64,000 nt of DNA from Ichthyophis bannanicus. Taxonomy: Eukaryota; Chordata; Amphibia; Gymnophiona; Ichthyophiidae. The DNA is taken from assembly GCA_033557465.1 (NCBI GenBank), contig CM066043.1:114310778-114374777 (forward strand). Reading direction: 5' to 3'. Each line of letters begins with the position of its first letter. Positions within the stretch are counted from its first letter, which is position 1. The position numbers and the translations under genes are program-made. The notes under the pieces were generated by a model. That model did no database searches and was not told where the DNA came from. It saw only the letters and a list, made by a program, of their open reading frames with translations. This document shows, one piece after another, positions 1-10,317 of this stretch.

Positions 1-1373
1 CGGGGAGTGACCCTAACAGTATTAAGTACCATAGCAATGCCTGCACTGTGCCCAGGACTGGTGTGGTGGCCAGGGCTGCCAACCACCTCTCTCTTTGCAC
101 AATGCTGAAATAGGTGTGGGATTGTGTGTATGTCTATCCAGTGTTTTGTGGCTGCCTACACCTTACTGAGCCCAGAATGCTTGCACTGTTTCCAGTGTTA
201 GCCTGCCAATGTGCATAATGAAGAGCAAGGTACTATGGGTATGGCCCGGACAGGGCGGCCTGGACAGGATGTATCTGCACAGGGCATAGGGAAATGGCTG
301 GGACATTGTAGTGCTCGACCACCACCTGCACGGACAGGGTGGCCACAGCATGTCATGCTGGGGGGGGGGGGGTCGCTCTCACCCTGACTGAGCAGTGACC
401 ATGGCATGGCTAGGTTTCCCCATAGTGCTATGCAATGTTTTTTTTAAGTGATATCTATGAGTTCCCTTTTCTGGGGCCAAATCACTGATATATCTGCTTG
501 GTGTGTATGCTTACATCCCATTTTTGGGTGCACATGCTTTTTCCAGGAACATGCACTATGTACTAGCTAGCAGACTGTCTGCAGTTAGCATGTGTATGGC
601 TAGAATACTTTGCAGGGTGCAGCGGGTGGAGACTGACTGTGCTCTCTGTTGGTGAATGTCAAATTGTGGTGGGTGGCAGCTGAGGTTTTTCCAGGCCTAC
701 TGCCTGTCTGCCAGTGTCCTATGTGATGTGTACATATCTGCATTGACTGCCCTGTAGGGTGCCTGTTCCCCAGCAGGACTGGGGTTGATGGTCCCCTTTA
801 CTGCCACCATTGCAGAGATGTAGAATCTGGATCTGTTGGTGGGAGATCCTCTCCCCCACAGAGGGCAGGTTGGGCGGTGCTACATAATCTGCTTCTGGGT
901 CCAAACACCACCCTTCCCATATAACATGTGACCATGGCAACCACACAGGATATGCACTATTCTGGGTGCATCATAATCCATAAGGGCTAAACATGACTGG
1001 CAAATACAGATGGACACAGGTGTATCCTAGGTGTGTCTGCAAGGACTATCTATCACACAGTGGCATTAATGGGGACCTGCAGCACAGCCTATTTCAGCCA
1101 AGCCAGGTGCTGCGGACCTGGTGCTGGGTGCCCCACCTCACCCTCAGGGTGAGCACAGGAACCGCACAATGTCACAGTCTGTAGCTACTCTGTGCCAGTA
1201 ACACACAAGGTCAGTTCCCCCTACCAGGCCGAGGTGCTATAGAGGCGCATACCTCATCGTGTGATCAGATGTAGGCTGCTGATCTGCATGAGCAGTGTAT
1301 CATGGGTACGGGTGGGTTTACCCTATCCTGGTAACCATAGCAGACAGTTTGCGTGATGACCTACAATCTTTCT
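1..1373. other. Anonymous repeat-like DNA, no gene recognised
   Basis: I see no coding exon, RNA gene or recognisable transposon protein here. The only frames are short and have no family features. A run of 13 G lies at 360-372. The GT/TG-rich composition and the neighbouring foldback suggest the stretch may be part of a larger non-autonomous element, but I could not define its ends. Confidence 0.4.
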
Positions 1374-1829
1374 GTAGCCATCCAGCAGTGTGTTAGACAC
1401 TATAGGGATGTAGCCCACTGGTGACTGCAAAGACAGAGGTCATGGGTTTGATCCCACAGTGGTGCTATTTAATATGCCTGTCTGAGGCTTTTCCTTTTTA
1501 ATTTAAATCAGTGCTGCCAGCAGAAACACCCTCACAGTGCCGTAGCCTAAGGCGCCCTATAAAGCACCCTATAGGGCACATTATAAGGTGCCTTGGTGGA
1601 CTTGGCACTTTATAATGTGCCCTATGGAGTGCCTTATGTGGCACCTTAGGTTACAGCACTGTGTGGGTGTTTTTGCTGGCAGCACTGATTTAAATTAAAA
1701 AAAGAAATGCCTCAGACAGCCTTCTTACATAACACCACTGCAGAATCAAACCCATGACCTCTGCTTCCACATTCATTGCAGTAACCAGTGGGCTACATCT
1801 TTATAGCTTCTAAGACTGCGCTGGCATGA
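1374..1829. repeat. Foldback element with tRNA-like sequence at both ends
   Basis: The segment is an imperfect inverted repeat with arms of roughly 200 bp and a centre near 1608. Examples of paired segments are 'ggtgctatttaatatg' side against 'cataacaccactg' side, and 'tagcccactggt' (1411-1422) against 'ccagtgggcta' (1785-1795). Each arm carries an A-box-like motif (tagcccactgg) and a B-box-like motif (ggtttgatccc, 1445-1455; its complement at 1744-1753). The spacing is that of a tRNA-derived SINE head. The central part is a second, nearly perfect hairpin built from 'aaggcgccctataaagcacc'-type repeats. I interpret it as two tRNA-like SINE heads in opposite orientation or a MITE that captured a tRNA-like promoter. 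It is not a functional tRNA gene: no clean cloverleaf was seen. Confidence 0.65.
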
Positions 1830-2430
1830 ACTTAGGGTTAACGCACGTTAACGTGCCACGGCGCCCACTATTGCATGATATCGTTTCCTTGCAACCTTCC
1901 CTCCGGACCGCCCACTACTTTATATGACATTCTTCACATTAACGCTGCAACTAGCGCCGGTAACATTAAGACAGTTTAGTAAACATACCCCTTAGACTCA
2001 TAGTATATCTCCTCCAAAATGACTTCAGATCAGGAAGAAGATGTTTATCCTGAACTGTGTCTCTAAACCTCTTGCTGTCAGCCAAATATTTGTGTTGGAA
2101 AATGTGACCATCCCCAAAATTGTTACTTCTTTCTTCACTGGCACTTCTTGGTGTCAACCAGATACTTGTGTTGGAAAATGTGACCATCTCCAACATTGTT
2201 ACTTCTTTCCTCACTGGCCACTATGCCAGATGAATTTCTGAACTGTGCATATCATATTTGAACATGCTCATACTCCATTGACTGACCCACCAGCTGAAAT
2301 CTCTAGGTTGCAGGGAGGAAACTATTTCCTCATGACCCTTATGACCCTTAGATCTTATATTATGGTTCTAAGAAGGAACATTGAAAGCTAGTTATTAAAA
2401 TTACTTTTTGGAGTAACTAAAATAAGTGGT
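1830..2430. repeat. Short tandem duplication in otherwise anonymous DNA
   Basis: Two diverged copies of an approximately 75 bp unit lie side by side at about 2070-2142 and 2144-2219; both contain 'tgtgttggaaaatgtgacca' and end with 'cttcactgg' or 'cctcactgg'. Nothing else is recognisable in 1830-2069 or 2220-2430. The short frames here simply cross the duplication. Confidence 0.6.
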
Positions 2431-2829
2431 TATTTATTTATCAAATATTTGTCATCCACACATCTGGGGGAGCTCAGCAGCAAACAGCATAACATATATA
2501 AAAAAATGGACAAAACAAAGAATACAAATATTTACAAACATCATCCCCCATAAAACAGCATGAAATAAGCACTGCAAGACCCTTAAAAACTACAAAAACC
2601 CAAGCAGTCAAATCTCACTAACCCATACTCAGATCGCTCTTCCACCAATTGCTTCCTGAAAGAGTAATGCCTTCACCTTCACGCAAGGCCAGGAGGAGAG
2701 CATTCAAATATCATGGGTCATAGGCCAAAAAAGCATAGACTTTCGTTGTCATCAGCCAAACGTATGGCTAACAACTTCTGATCAGCTGATCGCAAGGGCG
2801 CATACTGGTTGATATATTGATATATTGAT
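2431..2829 (-). mobile_element. C-terminal end of an old L2-like LINE (left piece)
   Basis: On the minus strand this stretch holds the decayed C-terminal tail of an L2-like reverse transcriptase, including a readable 'PLRSADQ' segment just inside the CR1 junction, and ends in an A/T-rich tail at 2431-2460. The same reading resumes at 6036-6418 and 6726-7210, so the plus-strand CR1 at 2830-6035 was inserted into it. The coding frame has several stops and shifts. The assignment to the L2 clade rests on the order of the conserved blocks across the three pieces and is moderately secure. Confidence 0.5.
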
Positions 2830-3787
2830 ATTAAAAGGAGATAGAGCAGCTTTTAAACTAGATAATAGGGGAAAGCCGACAGTCGCCCAAGAGCGCATGG
2901 TTCGGAAGAATGTATCCTTGAAGGATACTACAAAAAGCAGAGAGGTTCCAAAAAAGAGTAAAGTAGCCCAAATGCCCTTGAGTATGGAGCAGACAGAGCT
3001 TAAAGATCCCAAATTACCCATGTCTACCAATAGCCAAATTAATATGAATAAAATACAGTCTCTAAAATGCTTGTATGCAAATGCTAGAAGTCTAAAAAAC
3101 AAGATGGGAGAGTTAGAATATATAGAACTAAATGAGAGGTTAGATATGATTGGAATATCAAAGACATGGTGGAAGGAGGACAACCAGTGGGACACTGTGA
3201 TACCTGGGTACAAACTATATCGTAATGATAGAGCTGATCAAATTGGTGGAGGGGTTGCGCTCTATGTTAGAGAGGGCATTGAGTCAGAAAGGATTAAAGT
3301 TTTGCAAGAAACAAAATTTGCTGTAGAATCTCTATGGATTGAAATTCCATGTAAAAAGGGGAAGGCGATGGCAGTGGGGGTGTACTATCGTCCGCCTGGC
3401 CAGAATGAACAAATGGATGATGAAATGCTCAAAGAAATCAAGGAAGCTAGCAAACGTTACAGTGCAGTAATAATAATGGGTGATTTCAATTACCCCGGTA
3501 TCGACTGGGTCAGTGTCACAGCAGGACATGCTAGGGAGATAAAGTTCCTAGATGAAATAAATGACTGCTTCTTGGAGCAGCTAGTTCATGAACCGACCAG
3601 AGGGGAAGCAATATTAGACCTAGTCCTTAGTGGAACACCAGATGTAGTGCAAGAAATAAGGGTGTTGGGGCCACTTGGCAATAGTGATCATAGCATGATC
3701 GCCTTTGATTTAATTAGTGGAGGAGGGATAGTAAGGAAATCCACAGTATACCTTTTAACTTTCGAAAGGGAGACTATGATAAAATGA
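2825..3787 (+). pseudogene. CR1-A endonuclease frame (N-terminal part of ORF2)
   Basis: The 320-residue frame encodes the APE-like endonuclease that nicks target DNA during target-primed reverse transcription. Visible blocks are the N-terminal 'LYANARSLKNK', the 'YYRPPG' segment, the 'GDFNY' motif (Asp220) and the 'SDHSMIAF' motif with Asp288 and His289, the usual catalytic pair at the domain's end. The first ~30 residues are the tail of ORF1 and linker. The stop at 3785-3787 is not natural: compared with the second copy, one base is missing between 3748 and 3749, which throws the frame and makes the apparent ATGA overlap with the next frame. In the family the endonuclease and RT are one polypeptide. 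Confidence 0.9.
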
Positions 3788-6035
3788 GGAAAACAGTTAA
3801 GAAAAAACTAAAAGGAGCAGTTGCAAAGGTTAAAGACTTACATCAAGCTTGGGTATTGTTTAAAAATACTATCTTGGAAGCCCAAGCCAGCTTTATTCCA
3901 CGCTTTAAGAAAAGTGGAAGGAGGTCAAAAAAACTGCCAGCATGGTTTAAAGGTGAGGTCAGAGAGGCTGTTGTTGCCAAAAAAGCATCTTTCAGGAAAT
4001 GGAAAAAAGAGCCAAACGACAAAACCTGGAAACAACACAAGCACTGGCAAGTCAAATGCAAGGCATTGATAAAGCAGGCAAAGGGAGAATTTGAGAAGAA
4101 GCTTGCTGCGGAAGCAAAAACGCGAAATAAAGATTTTTTCAAGTACATTCGCAGCAAAAAACCTGTGAGAGAGTCAGTTGGTCCATTAGATGATAGAGGC
4201 GTTAAAGGGGCACTAAGAGGTGACAAGGTGATAGCAGAGAGACTGAATAAATTCTTTGCTTCGGTCTTTACTGAGGAAGATATAGGGATGTTACCCATGA
4301 CTGAAGTGGTATTTAAAGGTGCGGAAGAATTGAAGGAAATATCGATACATCGGGAAGATGTATTACAACTATTAGGTAAACTGAAGAGTAGCAAATCACC
4401 TGGGCCGGATGGTATACATCCAAGGGTGTTGAAAGAACTGAAATATGAGATTGCAGACCTGCTATTAGTAATCTGTGAACTATCATTAAAATCATCTCTA
4501 ATTCCTGAAGATTGGAGGATAGCCAATGTAACACCAATTTTTAAAAAGGGTTCCAGGGGTAATCCGGGAAACTACAGACCGGTGAGCTTGACGTCAGTAC
4601 CGGGAAAAATGGTAGAAACCATCATAAAGAATAAAATTATTCAGCATTTAGATAGTCATGGCCTAATGGGAGACAGCCAACATGGCTTTAGACAAGGAAG
4701 ATCTTGCCTTACTAATCTGTTATGTTTTTTTGAAGGTGTGAATAAACAGGTGGACAAAGGTGAGTCGGTTGATATAGTGTATCTGGACTTTCAGAAAGCC
4801 TTTGACAAGGTCCCTCATCAGAGACATTTGGAAAAACTAAAGAGTCATGGGATAGGAGGCAGTGTACTACTGTGGATCAGAAACTGGTTAAAAGATAGAA
4901 AGCAGAGGGTAGGGCTTAATGGCCAATTTTCCCAATGGAGAAAGGTGAATAGTGGTGTACCCCAGGGATCTGTGCTGGGTCCTCTGCTTTTTGACATATT
5001 CATAAATGACCTGGAAAGTGGAATAACGAGTGAGGTTATCAAATTTGCAGATGACACAAAACTATTTAAAGTTGTTAAAACCCAAGAGGATTGTGGAAAA
5101 TTGCAAGAGGATCTTGATAAATTGGAAGACTGGGCATCAAAATGGCAGATGAAATTTAATGTGGACAAGTGCAAAGTTATGCACCTAGGGAAGAACAACC
5201 CAAACTATGGTTACACGATGCAAGGTTCCACTTTAGGAACCACCACCCAGGAAAAAGATTTAGGCGTCATTGTGGATAACATGTTAAAACCCTCAGCCCA
5301 GTGTGCAGCGACGGCCAAGAGAGCAAATAGAATGCTAGGTATCATAAGGAAAGGAATGGAAAATAAAACAAAAGATATTATAATGCCTCTATATCGTTCC
5401 ATGGTGAGACCGCACCTTGAATATTGTGTGCAATTCTGGTCACCCTATCTTAAAAAGGATATAGCGTTATTAGAAAAGGTTCAGAGAAGAGCCACCAAAA
5501 TGATAAAGGGGATGGAAGGATACTCCTATGAAGAAAGGCTAAAAAGGATAGGGCTCTTTAACCTGGAAAAGAGATGGCTGAGGGGAGATATGATAGACGT
5601 CTATAAATTAATGAACGGAGTGGAACAGGTAAACGTAGATCGATTGTTTACGTTATCAGAATATAGAAAGACTAGGGGACATGCAATGAAGCTACAGGGT
5701 AAACTATTTAAGACTAATAAAAGAAAATATTTTTTCACTCAACGTGTAATCAAACTCTGGAATTTGTTACCGGAGGATGTAGTTAAGGCTGTTAGTGTAG
5801 CTGGGTTTAAAAAAGGTTTGGACAAGTTCCTGGAGGAAAAGTCCATAAACCATTATTAAGAAGGGACCCAGGATATCAATGCTTGACCCAGTACAAGCAT
5901 TGTGGAACCTGTGTCTTTTGGGGAAATTGCTAGGTACATATGACCTAGATTGGCCACTGTTGGAAACAGGATACTGGGCTTGATGGACCTTGGTCTGACC
6001 CAGTATGGCATATCTTATGTTCTTATGTTCTTATG
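2830..6035 (+). mobile_element. CR1-type LINE (CR1-A, copy 1), nearly intact EN-RT
   Basis: This is a 5'-truncated CR1 retrotransposon. It begins in the last codons of ORF1, covers the whole apurinic-like endonuclease and reverse transcriptase region and ends in the typical 3' repeat of 'ttatgttc' units (6012-6035). The same family is present at 9590-14081, 54689-55093 (plus), and 29755-32465 and 45779-53704 (minus). Only one disabling lesion is obvious in about 1,010 codons: a one-base deletion between 3748 and 3749 relative to copy 2. The flanks read as one interrupted L2-like element, with a possible short duplication 'tgata' at the junctions. Confidence 0.93.
3784..5859 (+). pseudogene. 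CR1-A reverse transcriptase frame (C-terminal part of ORF2)
   Basis: This is an uninterrupted 691-residue frame. It carries the ordered RT blocks: 'SPGPDGIHPRVL', 'NYRPVSLTSVPGK', 'QHGFRQGRSCLTNLL', 'YLDFQKAFDKVPH' (catalytic Asp335), 'GVPQGSVLGPLLF', and 'KFADDTKLF' (Asp423 and Asp424). The thumb and C-terminal CR1 region follow, ending naturally at 5859. The frame starts at an ATG only because of the upstream one-base deletion; the protein normally continues from the endonuclease. All catalytic residues are kept, so this copy looks young and its family may have been active recently. It is called a pseudogene only because of that frameshift. Confidence 0.92.
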
Positions 6036-6418
6036 ATAGCACTGGTGACCTTGAGAGACTGGTGACCTTGTAATGAAGAGCTTCAAATATCAGCAGAACC
6101 TTGAAACACATCTTATGAGGTATCAGCAACCCATGTAAAGCTATTAAATAGAGAGAAACAGGATTATAATAACAACAGCAGCAATTAATCTATCCGCAGA
6201 ACTTTGAATGAGCTGTAAAGTATGAAGTGTAGATTGTGGAAATCTCACATATACCGTGATGCAGTAGTCCAATCCTGAAATTACTAAGGTCTGGACCACG
6301 GTTCGTAAATCAGCCATATCAAGATAAGAACGAATCTTTCACAATAACTGCAACTTAAAACACACCAACTTAATGACCTTGGCTACCTGGGCCCTCATAG
6401 ATAAAGAACTAGCCAACT
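6036..6418 (-). mobile_element. Old L2-like LINE, RT thumb region (middle piece)
   Basis: On the minus strand the translated sequence shows 'VISGLDYC', a following 'FPQSTLHTLQLIQ' block and then 'CFKVLLIFEALH'. This is the order seen after the polymerase core in L2-clade LINEs. Stops interrupt the frame. The piece abuts the CR1 3' end at 6035 and is continued on the other side at 2829, which marks it as the insertion target of that CR1. Confidence 0.65.
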
Positions 6419-6725
6419 CTACCCCAGTTCAGAAAGGCCTTAAAACATTTCCTCTTTATCAAGCATCTCACTTACTGCCCGAACCCCAGCCACTAAGCAT
6501 GTCCAATACCCAATAACTCCCTCTGACATGTATATAGTTACCCATTCATGGTTATGCATATGTATATAGTTTACCCTGTTTTCCAAGTTACTTGTTCCTG
6601 CTCAATGTAATGACCTGACTTTTGTTCATTGTCGGTTACCTTATTGTTTTATGTAAACCGCGCTGATCGCAAATAGTGCGGTATATAAGAAATGAAAATA
6701 AATAAATAAAATAAATAAATAAATA
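6419..6725 (+). mobile_element. L2-type LINE 3' end with (AATAAAT)n-like tail
   Basis: This is the 3' terminal part of an L2-type LINE on the plus strand. It starts with a residual C-terminal 'FRKALKHFLF'-like reading and runs through 'ttaccctgttttccaag' into the conserved terminal hairpin region 'aaccgcgctgatcgcaaa' and 'gcggtatataagaa', and ends in an imperfect AATA/AAAT microsatellite. Related tails occur near 24780-24915 and 41500-41725. It splits the minus-strand L2-like RT. Confidence 0.75.
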
Positions 6726-7210
6726 AGTAGAGTACGCTATCTGTTACTTCCCAGCATTCATCAGTCACCATTTTTGGCCCAAAAACTAACCTGGAGCATA
6801 CCAAACCCACCAAAATTCAGTCTTAGCCAAGTGTAATATAAATTTAATATTCATTAGCCATTCTTTAACCATCTGCAACCACTTATGCAGCACATTTCCT
6901 ACTTAGTCTACTGGCCCCTCTGTAGGGATCGCAAGCAAGATGTCATCAGCATAAATTAAAGTGAAGATCCCATGAGCCTCCAACAGTTTTCCTAAAGGTT
7001 GAAAATAAATATTAAATAGTGTAGGTAACATGGATGACTCCTGTGGGACTTCCCAAAAGTACCTGCACCCAACCTTATGCTTCTTTCCCCAGTCTTACCT
7101 ACTGCAGATAGGGATTAAACCACCTGACAGCAGCCCCACCACATCCCATAACTTGCAACTGCTGAAGAACAATATCATGATTTAGGGTAACAGATAGGGA
7201 AGAGATGTCC
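6726..7210 (-). mobile_element. Old L2-like LINE, RT core (right piece)
   Basis: Translated on the minus strand the region gives 'LFNIYFQPLGKLLEAHG' followed by 'IYADDILLAIP', with the YADD polymerase motif encoded around 6950-6975, preceded by 'DIVLQQLQVMG' and 'VRWFNPYLQ'. It is broken by stops and small shifts. The same element continues at 6036-6418 and 2431-2829. The motif order and the loss of open frame point to an old, dead copy. Confidence 0.75.
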
Positions 7211-7903
7211 AATGATGCCACCAACTATAATAACTTTTCTATGGTTTTGAGTTTAATCGTATTTGATATATCATCTTACAGAAAAATTTATATTAAAGCA
7301 GTTTATAAAATTATACTGGAGAGAGATCTGCAATTTTATGTATTTACTTCTGGGAAATTTTCTAAATCTTGGGGAAAAAGGAATTCTTTAGATTAAAGTT
7401 GATTAATCTGTGAACCCAGAGAATTTGTTTAATCAGTCAGGACCTAGTAGCAGCAAAGAGCTTTCAGTTTAAATTTAAAACACAGCTGTGAGCTTTCTGG
7501 TTACATTTAGAACTCAAGACTCCCTCTATCCAAGCAAGGGCTGTGGGACTCCCCCTGGAAATTGTTCACAGATTACCTTAGAAGCACAGGACAGGGTACT
7601 GTGTAGCAGCCAGCTTTTAATAAGTTTAATAAGCCTTTTTTCCTCCCTCCCTCCACAACACCCACCCACCCCTGGGATAATAGTTGCTTTATAGGTGCAT
7701 AAACCTCTCAGAGGAAAGGAGATTCCATATTCACTCTCAGGTGCAGCTATTTGTCCTCATCAGGCATACATTAAGAACCTGAGATTAATTAAGCTTCAGG
7801 TGAACAAAGTACATTAAAAGTATAGGTGTAGTTTATAGCCAGCACCCGCTCCCTAACCTTGAGGGTTTAGGGAGGGGTGTGCCTTGAGGTTAAGTTGTAG
7901 TTG
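7211..7903. other. Anonymous DNA between an L2 fragment and an LTR-like unit
   Basis: No convincing gene. The stretch is AT-rich with a few short open frames and no family motif. Its right part (about 7440-7900) could belong to the LTR-like unit that follows if that unit's boundary is drawn too tightly. Confidence 0.35.
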
Positions 7904-7953
7904 TGAAGGTCGAATGACAAGGCAGGTATAAAGAATATTTTTTTACATAAGGA

Positions 7954-8010
7954 TTTATTTCTCCCGCTCCATGGTGGAATGGAACAGGCGTAAAGGAATA
8001 TATTTTTATA
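7954..8010 (-). promoter_or_regulatory. TATA-like box and poly(A) signal of the LTR-like unit
   Basis: On the minus strand 'tataaaaata' (8010-8001) is followed about 45 bases downstream by 'aataaa' (7959-7954). This is the compact promoter/polyadenylation arrangement of retroelement LTRs. It lies about 260 bases downstream of the stop codon of the long frame. Confidence 0.45.
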
Positions 8011-8268
8011 GCCAAAACAAGAACAAAAGGAAAACAGGCTTTTTCCAATACTGTGTTCAAAACTGTGCTTCAACACAGGAGTTCACATTCCTGTCATGTG
8101 AGCTTTACTTTGAAATCACTTAAACAAAAAGCAAACCATAAAGTTCATGCACTGTATCCAAGTATTGCTTCAGCTTATTCTTATCTCTTCATAAGCTCTT
8201 CAGGTAAGGAACTTAAACAGCATGCATTTCAGCATATTATAACGAATGACCACACAAGCTTTGCTTGA

Positions 8269-9495
8269 CTATTCTTTGTCTATGAGACAGGTTGAGCAGT
8301 CCATTGGCTGATTCAAATCCACCATTGGTAAGGGATGAACCAATGGCACTTGTGCTTCTGGGCTCTGTACTGATTCAATTACTTTCTGTCCAGGAACAGT
8401 TCGTTTCTCTAGGAAATCTCTAAACTCTTTCAGGAGTTCTTCAGCCTGCTTACTATATGGGCTAGGCGGGGAATTAGCTCCTTCCTGGGGTGAGTAAAAG
8501 CTTGAGGGTTTTGATTCAGGCAAACAAACAATGCCGTCCCTCTTACTATGCTCATTCACTGCACTGGAATTACCCCTCCCCCACTTGTCTCTGTCAGCAA
8601 GTGCTGGGTAAATCAGTTCATTTGCAGGTGAAGGATTTTTAGATAGGCATTCAAACTTAGGACCTCCTAAAACCTTCTGGCATATATCTCTAGCAAATAT
8701 ATCTGCTACGTCCTTGTAGCTAGCTTGCTTGCTAACTCTGTCAGCAGTTTGAGGAGAAAAGCAGGGTTTATCTGAATGAGCTTCTGGTTGCAGCCAACTG
8801 CCCTCATAAAACCTGGGTTTGCCCTGGGTTTTAAAATAAGCACTCACACAGCCTGGCTTCTCATAAAAGCTGTTATCAGAATTAAAGACACCTTGTACCT
8901 TGTGTTGAGGAAAGCCTGAATGTTCTTTAGCAGTCTGCCATTCTTTCCACGGGTCAGCTCTCTGTTCCAAAAGCATAGGCTTTACCCCTGGGTCTCTCAG
9001 TGCCTCGCCCTTCTCTTGCTCCCAGAAGGTTCTTCCATGCACTGAGTCTCCCTGATACCTGCTTCTTGGCTTGGCAAGCGTTCTCCTGGAATTGCAGCTG
9101 GGGAGCATTTCTCCTTCAAAGTCAAAGGCTCTGGCATCCAAGGCTACTCCCTGCCTTCCAGGTAGCTTCCTTTGTCTCTGCACTGCTCCATCTCTAAAGC
9201 ACACATCTGCTTCGTCTGTTTCCTGTATTTCCTTCCACCTCCTCGGTTTCTCGTTCCCTTTCTCATTCTGTCTTCCTTCTTCCTTCTTCCTGTTTAACAA
9301 GCTGCACCTGCTCTGGGGAGCCCGCCTCCTGCTAGGGCGTGCCCAATCAGCAACTCTGCTTCTCCCCTCCCCCGAGGTGAGCTGTGTTAGCTGATTAGCC
9401 ATGTGCATCTTGTGCTGAGAAGGGAATATCTTGCATTTACCTGCAGTACCCGGACCTTCCACCGGGTCACCATCTGTTTCCATGGCTTCTGGCAC
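8269..9495 (-). CDS. Unrecognised 408-residue protein frame inside an LTR-like unit
   Basis: I do not recognise this protein. It is stop-free for 408 codons and begins at an ATG only 15 bases inside the proposed element start. The product is hydrophilic: the N-terminal half is Arg/Lys/Glu-rich (about residues 60-100), and the C-terminal third has a helical segment near 'KQAEELLKEFRDFLEKR'. It ends in 'QPMDCSTCLIDKE'. There is no signal peptide, membrane segment or catalytic motif that I can see. A shorter, broken frame at 50754-51017 within another LTR-like stretch ends similarly ('QMDCSLCVKQR') and also precedes a TATA-like box, so both may be U3-encoded accessory frames of related elements. 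Chance retention of an open frame cannot be excluded. Confidence 0.4.
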   Translation of the reverse strand: MPEAMETDGDPVEGPGTAGKCKIFPSQHKMHMANQLTQLTSGEGRSRVADWARPSRRRAPQSRCSLLNRKKEEGRQNEKGNEKPRRWKEIQETDEADVCFRDGAVQRQRKLPGRQGVALDARAFDFEGEMLPSCNSRRTLAKPRSRYQGDSVHGRTFWEQEKGEALRDPGVKPMLLEQRADPWKEWQTAKEHSGFPQHKVQGVFNSDNSFYEKPGCVSAYFKTQGKPRFYEGSWLQPEAHSDKPCFSPQTADRVSKQASYKDVADIFARDICQKVLGGPKFECLSKNPSPANELIYPALADRDKWGRGNSSAVNEHSKRDGIVCLPESKPSSFYSPQEGANSPPSPYSKQAEELLKEFRDFLEKRTVPGQKVIESVQSPEAQVPLVHPLPMVDLNQPMDCSTCLIDKE

Positions 9496-9852
9496 TGCTA
9501 CAGCGTCACAAGTTTTAATAGTATAAGTATCCCTACCAACCCTTAGTAGGTAAAAAACTTAAATATATAAACACAACCTTAAAACTAAGATGCAGACAGC
9601 AGTCCAGCAGCAAGATGGGGGTTTTCCAGTCTTTTACATTGAGTGCACATGTATGATTTTCTCCCAGTTTGTGAGGGGTCTTATGTGTGCACTAGGTGCA
9701 AGGAGCTCTTTGCTCTCAGAGAATGAGTCCGATCTCTGGAGGCTAGATTAGCAGACTTTGAGGACATATGGAAAACAGAGAGGTACATAGACGAGACCTA
9801 TAGGGATATAGCACTGAAGTCCCACTTCCAGTCTGGCAGCATCCCTGTAGCC

Positions 9853-10317
9853 ATGGAGAAGAGAGGTTATGTGACAGGAGAGCATCACCCTGGTGTGGCA
9901 GGAAGTGATCTTGTAGCTAGGACCTGTCCTCTAGGTGATGTAAAACCCTCTCGCACTGAGGAAGTTTCTTCAGGGCTATGTGCCCATGAGGGAAGGGTTA
10001 GGGCAGCCGTTATAGTTGGTGATTTGATCATTAGGCATGTAGATAACTGGGTGGCTGGTGGACGTGAGGATGGCCTTGTAACATGCCTGACTGGTGCGAA
10101 GGTAGCAGACCTCATGCGCCACCTAGACAAGGTCTTAGATAGTGCTGGGGAGGAGCTTGCTGTCTTGGTACATGTCGGTATCAATGACATAGGAAAATGT
10201 GGTAGGGAGGTTCTGGAGGCTAAATTTAGGTTTTTAGGTAGAAAGTTGAAATCCAGAACGTCCAGGGTAGTATTCTTCGAAATGCTTCCTGTTCCACGTG
10301 CAGGACCCAAAAGGTAG
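9853..10317 (+). pseudogene. CR1-A ORF1, SGNH esterase-like domain with lost nucleophile
   Basis: The 154-residue frame matches the esterase-type ORF1 protein of CR1 elements: 'AAVIVGDLIIRHVD' corresponds to the GDS block and 'VLVHVGINDIGK' (residues 104-115) to the GxND block of SGNH hydrolases. In this copy the nucleophile position is Leu58 (codon ttg) instead of Ser, so the copy is catalytically dead if the alignment is right. Upstream in the same region, 9680-9800, lie remnants of the N-terminal Cys-containing and coiled segments. Downstream, after a shift near 10317, 'NEGFGFVRN' and 'DGLQLNWYGARLLALAFKK' continue the domain to about 10500. Confidence 0.8.

Larger units (their letters stand above)
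7904..9510 (-). mobile_element. LTR-like unit, possibly a solo LTR, with a long frame in its U3-like part
   Basis: Read on the minus strand the unit starts TGTGACGC at 9510 and ends CCTTCA at 7904, giving TG..CA termini. It is flanked by AGTTG (7899-7903) and AGTTT (9511-9515), a possible 5-bp target duplication with one mismatch. A TATA-like box (8001-8010) is followed by an AATAAA signal (7954-7959), the order and spacing of an LTR promoter and poly(A) site, with only about 50 bases left to the end. The part before the TATA box contains a 408-codon frame. Against the boundary: the motif 'ttcacaactacaa' spanning the proposed end also occurs at 51467-51479. Confidence 0.45.

Noticed and set aside
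1405..1460. tRNA gene
   Set aside because: A- and B-box-like motifs are present but no acceptor stem or anticodon arm could be formed convincingly; the copy is part of a foldback element.
3843..4526. Minus-strand 227-codon frame
   Set aside because: It is a shadow of the CR1 reverse transcriptase on the other strand; similar shadows recur in every CR1 copy.
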